Origin: a virus
Direction: 5' to 3' (one strand)
DNA: 27,800 nt
IMG/VR virus record: IMGVR_UViG_3300032265_000983
Span: 1-27,800 of that record
Part shown: positions 21,000 to 27,800 of the stretch, one piece after another
How positions within the stretch are numbered: the stretch's first letter is position 1
Layout of the letters: every line of letters begins with the position of its first letter
Translations under genes and position numbers: made by a program
The notes under the pieces: model-generated
The model's input: only the letters and a program-made list of their open reading frames with translations
Database searches by the model: none
What the model was told of the DNA's origin: nothing

Positions 21000-22829
21000 A
21001 TGGCTAGTAATACTGGATTCTTATCAACTACGGAGTTAGATTTTAATTCAATTAAATCTAATTTGATTACTTATCTAAAATCACAAGATAGGTTTTCAGA
21101 TTACAATTTTGAAGCATCTAACTTTCAAGTATTATTAGATGTTCTTTCCTATAATACATATTTAAATTCATTTTACTTGAATATGGTGGGATCAGAAATG
21201 TTTCTTGATACTGCACAACTAAGAGAATCTGCAGTATCACATTCTAAAGAATTGAATTATCTTCCTCGTTCAAAAACTTCTGCAGTTGCTTATATTGATA
21301 TCACAGTAGATCCTGGTAGCAAAACTCCTGCATATATTACTATACCTAAAAATTATACATTTACTACAAGTATAAGCGGAACAACATTATATTATTCTGT
21401 TCCTGATGATATCATCATTAGACCTATTAATGGATCATATATTTCTTCAAATACTGCAATATACGAAGGATCTATAGTAACCGAATATTTCAATGTTGTT
21501 GCAAATAGCAACATATACAATTTGCAATCAGATAATATTGATACTCGTTCAGTTTCTGTATATGTCTATGAATCTTCTACAAGCACCATATCACATACTT
21601 ATGAAGTTGCAGAATCTTTATTTGGATTGACTCCTACATCTAATTCTTATTTCATTCAAGGATATGGCGACAACAAATATCAAATTTATTTTGGTAATGA
21701 TGTTACAGCTAGAAAATTATCTCAAGGAAATATTATTAAAGTTACTTATAGAGATACATTAGGTGAATTAGGAAACGGCGCTTACATTTTCAAAAAAGGA
21801 AGTGCTTTTTATGATGTTGATGCCAATCAGTATACAAATATTTCAGTGGCAACTGTAAAAGCAGCCACTGAAGGTTCTGAAAGAGAAAATATTGATTCTA
21901 TAAAATTTAATGCACCACGTTATTTTCCTACACAAGGTAGAACTATAACATCTCAAGATTATGTTGCTATAGTAAAAGCTAAATTTCCACAACTACAAGC
22001 AGTCAACGCATATGGAGGTGAAGAATTAAATCCACCTCAATATGGAAGAGTGGGTATTGCAGTAAAACCATATGGAACTATAGGTTTGATTTCTGATTCT
22101 TTGAAAGTAAATATTGTAAATTATCTCAAATTAAAAAATCTCACAACCGAACCAATCATCATTGATCCTGAATTTTTTTACATTGACATTAAGTCTACAA
22201 TAAATTATAATTCATCAATAACATCTAAAAGTTCAGCACAATTAAAAGCTTTAGCAGAAAATGCAATATTAAATTATGGAAATTTAAATCTTACTGAATT
22301 TGGATCAGATCTTCGTTATTCAAAATTTGTTTCTAGTATTGATAATTCAGATGATGCTATAGTAAGTAATGAAACTAAACTTCGTCTTATTAAAAGATGG
22401 ATTCCTACTTTTAATATTAAAAGCACTCTTTCATTTTCATTTGATAATGAATTGTTCCATGAAGCAATTTCTTACGCAATACCACAAGGACATGAGCAAG
22501 TAATTGTTTCTGATACTTTTACATATACTAGTAATGATATAGATTATCTATCTTATATAGGGGATGATGGTCAAGGTGCTTTAAATGTTTATACTTATCA
22601 AATTATTAATGGCGTAAGTACTAGAACAGCAATCGCATCTGATATAGGTACTGTTAATTATATTACTGGTGAAATTTTAATTTCTACTACAGTCAAATCA
22701 TATATTGGAAACTATATACAGATATACGCTTTGCCAAAAGGTAAAGATTTATATTCAATTAAAAATAAATTTTTAATAATAGAATCAACAAATATTTCAT
22801 TAACAATGAATGACATAGCAAAAGCATAA
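21000..22829 (+). CDS. 6: Baseplate wedge protein gp6
   Basis: This 609-residue protein is near the length of T4 gp6 (660). The N-terminus STTELDFNSIKSNLITYLKSQ, NFEASNFQVLLDVLSYNTYLN and SFYLNMVGSEMFLDTAQLRESA is the family signature; these helices form the wedge core with gp25 and gp53. The middle has beta-rich domains, and SQDYVAIVKAKFPQLQAVNAYGGEE at about residues 318-342 is the conserved baseplate-J-like region. gp6 dimers make the inner ring of the baseplate. The gene follows gp25 after three bases and ends in a TAATG overlap with the next gene. Confidence 0.93.
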   Translation: MASNTGFLSTTELDFNSIKSNLITYLKSQDRFSDYNFEASNFQVLLDVLSYNTYLNSFYLNMVGSEMFLDTAQLRESAVSHSKELNYLPRSKTSAVAYIDITVDPGSKTPAYITIPKNYTFTTSISGTTLYYSVPDDIIIRPINGSYISSNTAIYEGSIVTEYFNVVANSNIYNLQSDNIDTRSVSVYVYESSTSTISHTYEVAESLFGLTPTSNSYFIQGYGDNKYQIYFGNDVTARKLSQGNIIKVTYRDTLGELGNGAYIFKKGSAFYDVDANQYTNISVATVKAATEGSERENIDSIKFNAPRYFPTQGRTITSQDYVAIVKAKFPQLQAVNAYGGEELNPPQYGRVGIAVKPYGTIGLISDSLKVNIVNYLKLKNLTTEPIIIDPEFFYIDIKSTINYNSSITSKSSAQLKALAENAILNYGNLNLTEFGSDLRYSKFVSSIDNSDDAIVSNETKLRLIKRWIPTFNIKSTLSFSFDNELFHEAISYAIPQGHEQVIVSDTFTYTSNDIDYLSYIGDDGQGALNVYTYQIINGVSTRTAIASDIGTVNYITGEILISTTVKSYIGNYIQIYALPKGKDLYSIKNKFLIIESTNISLTMNDIAKA

Positions 22830-25579
22830 TGTTACCAACACCAGAATATATTTCAACATTTATAGAACAACAGTTTCCTGCTTTCTATCGTGAAGAAGGT
22901 CCTAAATTCATTGAGTTTGTAAAAGCTTATTATGAATGGATGGAATCTGAAGGAAAGCAAACAAATAAAACTAGAAATTTGTTTTCTACTAGAGATATTG
23001 ATTTAACCGCTGATGCTTTTGTAGAAGAGTTTAAGAGAAAATATTTAACTGGCGTTCCTAAAGAAATTGCTGGTGATAAGCGATTTCTACAAAAACATAT
23101 TCTTGATCTTTATAGATCAAAGGGTTCTCTTGATGGATTGAAGCTTCTTTTTAGATTGCTTTACAATGAAGAAATTAATGTTTATATTCCATCATATGAT
23201 ATGCTCAAGCCTTCTCATGGAAACTGGATTGAGAAAAAATATTTAGAAATATCATATACAGATTACAATTATAATTTTAATAATAAATTAATTACCGGCA
23301 GTACTTCAGGTGCAACTGCGTTCGTAGAATCATTTGAAAGAACATTTGGTAATAATAGAATTATTAATATTTTTTATATAAGTCATATTCAAGGTATTTT
23401 TATTGTCGATGAAAAAGTAACTTATGAAGGATTAGAAGCGAGAAACGCACCTAAAATTTTAGGATCTCCTGTATCTATAACAATAACAGCTTCTGTTCCT
23501 GATAATGCAGATGGAGATATATTGATTCCTTCTTCAGGAAATGGTGCTGGAATTGGATTAAAAACTTCTGTATCTAATACAATTAATGCAGGTACTTCTA
23601 ATGCGACTGTTATATTTAAAGTAGTAAATGGTGGATCAGGATATACTACCAACCCAACAATAACAGTTTCTGCAGGATCTAATTCTACTGGAACGGGTGC
23701 TATATTTACAGGTGTAACACTTAAAGATACCACATCGTTTGTATATTCTACATCATTGCTAAATTATGCTGCATACTATCCTATTACAGAAATATGTAAT
23801 TCTAATACCGGTATTAACAATACTTTAGATTTCATCACTACAGCTAATACTAATAATTTTGCGAATAATGATAGAATTCTTTATACTACATCTGCGGGCA
23901 ATACTGCTATTACAGGATTGACTAATAATACTTCTTATTGGATTGTTTCTGCTAATACATTAGGATTTAAATTGTCTGCGACCCGTGGTGGTTCAAATAT
24001 AAACATAACAGCATCAACTACTACAACATCAAATGGACATAATTTTTATAAAGATCAAGTTGTTAGATTTAATGCTTTAACTGATGTTGCAAATACAACT
24101 GAATTTATTTCTATTTCAAACAATTTATTTGCTAATGGCGATCATGTAAGATATCTAGTTGAAGCAGGTAATACTGCTATATCAGGATTAGCAAATAATA
24201 CTATCTATTATGTTGTAAATGCTAATACATCGGGATTTAAAGTTGCTACAGATTATGCAGGAGCAGCTATAAATCTTACTGCAGGTATATCAGAATATGG
24301 ACATACATTTGCTGCAATAAATGTTTCTAGTTATCCATTAAATTCTACATCATACGGTCCCTCATTAAACAATTCATCTCTTTCGACAATCCTCAATCAA
24401 GGAATAACCTTTGTTACTACAACAATAGGAACTATTGATACACTAACAGGAATCAATCCAGGTTTAGGATATGATGGATATGTTAGCGTATCAGTTGTAG
24501 ATCCGTTAATATCTAGTTATGGTACACCTGATGTAAATGGAAATGGCATTTTAGGTATCAATGCTGTTATTAATGGTAATGTTGTTATTGGTACAGGATT
24601 GGTTGATACTGTAAGAATTTTAAATTCAGGTTTAGGCTATTATACTAAAAATGAAAATATTCAGTTATACAATAGTACTCAAGCAAATACAAGTAAACTT
24701 TCAAAAGCAACTATCAATTTAGGTGGCGTAGGATCACAAGAAGGTTTTTGGTCTGATACTCGCGGATTCCTTGATAGCAATAAGTTTATTCAAGATTCAT
24801 ATTACTATCAAGAATATTCATATGATATAAGATCATCAAAAGCATTAGACAAGTATAAAAAAATACTTAAAGATTTATTTCATCCTGCAGGTAATGAATT
24901 ATTTGGACATTCATTACTTCAAGCTATTGATGATACACAACAAAGTAAAATCAATAATAGTGCAACAGTATATAGAATACTAGAATCAGAACTTGCAAGT
25001 TCTGCAAACTTCAATGCTAGATATGGAGTTTCTAATACTGGAGAATATATAACAGTTACAGGTACTAATGAATTTGTTGATGGTGATTATGTTTTATATT
25101 ATCAAGATACAGCTAATGCTGAAAGTTTCAATGCTAATACTGGCGTATCAAATAATATAATAACAACGGCTAATACTAATGGATTAGCTAATGGTGATCG
25201 TCTTCAGTATTTAGTAGATACAGGCAATACAGTATTATCTGGTTTAGCTTATAATGGAAAATATTATGTAATTAATGCTACGTCATCTTCATTACAGTTA
25301 TCAGCTACTGTTAGCGGATCGCCTATAAATATAGCATCAGGATTTACTGAAACCGGTCATAATCTTTATCAATTGTTACCTTCTATTGGCGGATTAGCAA
25401 ACAATTCAAAATATTATGTTATTAATTCTAATACTACAACATTCCAACTTTCAAATTCTCTCGGCGGACCCGCAATAAATATAACATCAGTTTCTATAGA
25501 AACAGGCCATCATTTTGCTACTGCAGTTCCTGCATCTGGGAATACAGTATTCATTCTTAATATTTCGAGGTTAACATAG
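22829..25579 (+). CDS. Baseplate wedge protein, gp7-like, with inserted and terminal repeats
   Basis: In this 916-residue protein, residues 1-130 match the start seen in gp7-type wedge proteins of marine T4-like phages: PEYISTFIEQQFPAFYREEG, FVKAYYEWMES, FLQKHILDLYRSKGSLDG with LLFRLLYNEEI. A second conserved block near residues 650-690 reads YYYQEYSYDIRSS and KILKDLFHPAGNELFGHSLL. Between and after these blocks are surface-type repeats built on FANGDxxxY, GNTAISGLANNTxYYVV and a closing ETGH (residues about 334-494 and 739-910). Homologues I recall end near the HPAG block, so the last 230 residues are probably an addition. The start in a TAATG overlap with gp6 supports its place in the wedge operon. 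Confidence 0.75.
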   Translation: MLPTPEYISTFIEQQFPAFYREEGPKFIEFVKAYYEWMESEGKQTNKTRNLFSTRDIDLTADAFVEEFKRKYLTGVPKEIAGDKRFLQKHILDLYRSKGSLDGLKLLFRLLYNEEINVYIPSYDMLKPSHGNWIEKKYLEISYTDYNYNFNNKLITGSTSGATAFVESFERTFGNNRIINIFYISHIQGIFIVDEKVTYEGLEARNAPKILGSPVSITITASVPDNADGDILIPSSGNGAGIGLKTSVSNTINAGTSNATVIFKVVNGGSGYTTNPTITVSAGSNSTGTGAIFTGVTLKDTTSFVYSTSLLNYAAYYPITEICNSNTGINNTLDFITTANTNNFANNDRILYTTSAGNTAITGLTNNTSYWIVSANTLGFKLSATRGGSNINITASTTTTSNGHNFYKDQVVRFNALTDVANTTEFISISNNLFANGDHVRYLVEAGNTAISGLANNTIYYVVNANTSGFKVATDYAGAAINLTAGISEYGHTFAAINVSSYPLNSTSYGPSLNNSSLSTILNQGITFVTTTIGTIDTLTGINPGLGYDGYVSVSVVDPLISSYGTPDVNGNGILGINAVINGNVVIGTGLVDTVRILNSGLGYYTKNENIQLYNSTQANTSKLSKATINLGGVGSQEGFWSDTRGFLDSNKFIQDSYYYQEYSYDIRSSKALDKYKKILKDLFHPAGNELFGHSLLQAIDDTQQSKINNSATVYRILESELASSANFNARYGVSNTGEYITVTGTNEFVDGDYVLYYQDTANAESFNANTGVSNNIITTANTNGLANGDRLQYLVDTGNTVLSGLAYNGKYYVINATSSSLQLSATVSGSPINIASGFTETGHNLYQLLPSIGGLANNSKYYVINSNTTTFQLSNSLGGPAINITSVSIETGHHFATAVPASGNTVFILNISRLT
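23828..24315 (+). repeat. Two repeat units inserted in the gp7-like protein
   Basis: Residues about 334-408 and 425-494 share the order F-ANxDxxxY, GNTAIxGLxNNT, YWIV or YYVV, NTxGFKxxxTxxGxxIN and GHxF. Units are about 70 residues long and diverged, so they are protein-level repeats. Confidence 0.75.
25043..25560 (+). repeat. C-terminal repeat array of the gp7-like protein
   Basis: Residues about 739-910 carry one short and two longer units of the same kind as the internal ones (NEFVDGDYVLYY, then NGLANGDRLQYLVDTGNT through ETGHNLYQ, then GLANNSKYYVINSNT through ETGHHF). They follow the HPAG block. Confidence 0.75.
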
Positions 25580-25580
25580 C

Positions 25581-27800
25581 ATGTCTTATACCTTTACGTC
25601 AGGACAAATTTTAACAGCAGCAGATTTGACTGCCGTAATTGCCCAAACTGCAACAACAGCAACTAATGCGTCTACGTTATCTACAGGAACTGTTGTAGAA
25701 ACTGTTTTGCCCTATCGTATGAACCAAAATGTTACGACTACAAGTAATGTTACTTTTGCTAATGTCATAATCACAGGTAACTTGACGGTACAGGGTGTCA
25801 CAACATCAATCAATACTGCAAACTTAGATATTACAGATCTAAACATAACTGTTGGTAAAAACGCTGCAAATAGTTTGCAAGCAAATGGCGGCGGATTAAC
25901 TGTTGCTGGAGCAAACGCTCAATTCTATTATAATGATACATCGAATAATATGATACTTAATCTTCCTATCAGCATTGGAAATGCTACAGGAAATGCGACT
26001 CTTTCTAGCACCAATTTAAATATCAATAGTGTTTTCATTGCAAACAATACTGGTGCATATCATACAGGAACTGTTAATGCAGCATCACATACAGTTGGAA
26101 TAACATTTACTGCTAATGCTACATTAGTTAATGCTGCTGCTATTAATATCACAGGTCAAGTAAACACTGCTACATTATATGCAACAACATCTGCTAATAT
26201 AGGCACAGCTGTTATTGCTAATGCTACTGGTGTGTATACCACAGGAACTGTTAATGCTACGTCCCATACAACAACAAATTCTGTTGTAAATAATTCTCAA
26301 ATCTCTATTGGTACTGTTAATGCTACTTCTAATGGTGTAGTTGCAAATACAACAGCGATATTAATTGGAAATAGTACAGTAAATGTAACTATCAATTCAA
26401 CATCTTTTTCTGGTCAAATATCAACTGCAAATAATGCATCATATTTAGGAACGGTTGCTGCTGCTTCATATGTACAGAATACAGATTCAAGAACATTATC
26501 TGGTAACTTAAATTTTACAGGTGCTAATAATACTTTTGGCACTATGTTTACAATAGGTGCAGTTCCTGGTGCTGTTGGTAATAGTGTGAGTGCTAATTCT
26601 ACAACAATATTAATTGGAAACAGTAGTGTAAGTGCGACTCTTAATTCTACAGCATTTTCTGGGCAAATATTAAGTGCAAATAATGCATCATATTTAGGAA
26701 CAGTTGCTGCTGCTTCATATGTTCAGAACACTGATAGCAGAACTCTAAGTGGTAATTTAAACTTCACTGGTGCCAATAATACTTTTGCAGGACTTAATGT
26801 TGGAAACTCTACAGTCAATGTAGCTATAACTGCTGGCAATTTAAATGTTAATGGTGCCTTTATTGCAAACAATTTAGGTGCTTATCATACGGGTACAATA
26901 AATGCTGCATCTCATACAGTCGGAACAACATTTACTGCTAATGCTACACTCGTTAATGCCGCGGCAATAAACATTACTGGGCAAGTAAATACAGCTACCC
27001 TTTATGCAACTACTTCCGCTAATATAGGCACAGCTGTTATTGCTAATGCTACTGGTGTGTATACTACAGGTACTGTTAATGCTGCATCACACACAGTCGG
27101 AACAACATTTACTGCTAATGCTACATTAGTTAATGCTGCTGCTATTAATATTACAGGTCAAGTAAACACTGCTACATTATATGCAACAACATCTGCTAAT
27201 ATTGGTGCTAATGTTCAAGCAAACACGACTGCATTGTTTATTGGCAACTCTACTGTAAACTCAACTATCTCTGCTGGCAATCTAAATGTCAATGGCGCAT
27301 TTATTGCAAACAATTCTGGCGCATATCATTCAGGCACAATTAATGCTGCATCACATACGACAACAAATTCTGTTGTAAACACGTCTCAAATTTCAATTGG
27401 TACTGTTAACACAACAGCAACAGGTTTTGTTGCTAATACTACAGCAATTTTAATGGGTAATAGCACAGTAAATGCAACTGTCAATTCGACAATATTTACT
27501 GGCACATCTTTAACTTCAAATAATGCATCTTATCTTGGAACAGTTGCTGCTGCATCATATGTTCAAAACACTGACAGCAGAACATTAAGTGGCAACTTAA
27601 ACTTTACTGGTGTCAATAATTATTTCACTAATATCTATGTTGGTGCTAACGTAATTGCAAATACTTCAGCATTGCTTATCGGAAATTCTACTGTAAATGC
27701 AACAGTCAATTCAACAGTATTTTCTGGTACATCATTAACAGCAAATAATGCAACTTATCTAGGTGGAACTGTTTCTAGCGGATATCAGACAACAGCAGGA
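25581..27800 (+). CDS. Repetitive fibre-like structural protein, 3' end missing
   Basis: The frame is open for 740 codons from ATG 25581 to the window end without a stop. It opens MSYTFTSGQILTAADLTAVI, a start typical of phage fibre or fibre-attached proteins, followed by NVTFANVIITGNLTVQG with IDTSINTANLDITDLNI-like head-domain strands. The rest is repeats rich in alanine, asparagine, threonine and glycine: SYLGTVAAASYVQNTD with SRTLSGNLNFTG three times, and NATLVNAAAINITGQVNTAT three times. The simple, beta-prone composition fits a trimeric fibre shaft. It begins one base after the stop of the gp7-like gene and probably belongs to the same late operon. The C-terminal receptor-binding part is not in the window. 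Confidence 0.8.
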   Translation, partial: MSYTFTSGQILTAADLTAVIAQTATTATNASTLSTGTVVETVLPYRMNQNVTTTSNVTFANVIITGNLTVQGVTTSINTANLDITDLNITVGKNAANSLQANGGGLTVAGANAQFYYNDTSNNMILNLPISIGNATGNATLSSTNLNINSVFIANNTGAYHTGTVNAASHTVGITFTANATLVNAAAINITGQVNTATLYATTSANIGTAVIANATGVYTTGTVNATSHTTTNSVVNNSQISIGTVNATSNGVVANTTAILIGNSTVNVTINSTSFSGQISTANNASYLGTVAAASYVQNTDSRTLSGNLNFTGANNTFGTMFTIGAVPGAVGNSVSANSTTILIGNSSVSATLNSTAFSGQILSANNASYLGTVAAASYVQNTDSRTLSGNLNFTGANNTFAGLNVGNSTVNVAITAGNLNVNGAFIANNLGAYHTGTINAASHTVGTTFTANATLVNAAAINITGQVNTATLYATTSANIGTAVIANATGVYTTGTVNAASHTVGTTFTANATLVNAAAINITGQVNTATLYATTSANIGANVQANTTALFIGNSTVNSTISAGNLNVNGAFIANNSGAYHSGTINAASHTTTNSVVNTSQISIGTVNTTATGFVANTTAILMGNSTVNATVNSTIFTGTSLTSNNASYLGTVAAASYVQNTDSRTLSGNLNFTGVNNYFTNIYVGANVIANTSALLIGNSTVNATVNSTVFSGTSLTANNATYLGGTVSSGYQTTAG
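26103..27206 (+). repeat. Three copies of a 34-codon repeat in the fibre-like gene
   Basis: Copies at 26103-26204, 26928-27029 and 27105-27206 encode the same 34 residues (TFTANATLVNAAAINITG then QVNTATLYATTSANIG). Copies one and three differ at only about three bases. Copy two differs from copy one at about 16 codons, all synonymous. Confidence 0.85.

Noticed and set aside
26100-27800. CRISPR or satellite-like array
   Set aside because: The repeats keep the reading frame, vary in spacing and encode a fibre-like protein. There are no uniform spacers.

Overview
This window is a segment of a T4-like (contractile-tailed) phage genome. The evidence is a set of recognisable T4 core proteins: RNase H, gp33, gp32, gp26, a gp54/gp19-type tube protein, gp4, gp48, gp53, a gp27-like hub protein, gp5-type spike parts, gp25, gp6 and a gp7-like wedge protein. 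There are also exact or near-exact T4 late promoter boxes (TATAAATA/CATAAATA). The DNA is AT-rich except for the first gene. PhoH, a cysteine-free gp32 and the organisation of the late genes resemble marine T4-like phages. A circularly permuted tmRNA gene whose tag starts ANDN points to an alphaproteobacterial host (inference); no photosynthesis genes are seen.

Layout. (1) 1-6782, plus strand: replication, recombination and regulatory genes. In order these are a conserved protein of unknown function, a small hypothetical protein, rnh, five small tightly overlapping genes, phoH, a PD-(D/E)XK nuclease, the permuted tmRNA gene (about 5221-5524), the late-transcription coactivator gp33 and the ssDNA-binding protein gp32. 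(2) 6779-12227, minus strand: a compact tail-assembly and virion operon, read right to left as gp4, a gp2-position protein, a tube/tube-initiator protein, gp26 with a -1 frameshift extension, and a 950-residue putative tape measure. (3) 12262-27800, plus strand: the baseplate operon gp48, gp53, gp27-like hub, OB-fold/lysozyme spike base, a degenerate amidase-like protein, a beta-helix needle with a terminal M15 peptidase domain, a large unknown protein, gp25, gp6, a repeat-decorated gp7-like protein, and a repetitive fibre-like gene that runs off the end of the window.

How it works together. Early promoters of the TTGACA/TAATAT type serve gp32 and the tmRNA. Late boxes lie in front of the 1201 gene, the tmRNA, gp33/gp32, gp48 and gp25, so the locus encodes gp33, a factor that activates late promoters, alongside the late genes that need it. 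The minus and plus structural operons together encode most of a baseplate, the tube starter and the tail-length machinery.

The most interesting items are: the phage-borne permuted tmRNA with a 21-bp precursor stem and chained pseudoknots in the removable segment; a T TTT TTT slippery site that fuses gp26 to a 58-residue extension too short and startless to appear as a gene; three peptidoglycan-hydrolase-related modules spread over three consecutive spike genes; and intragenic fibre repeats that diverge at the DNA level without any amino-acid change.
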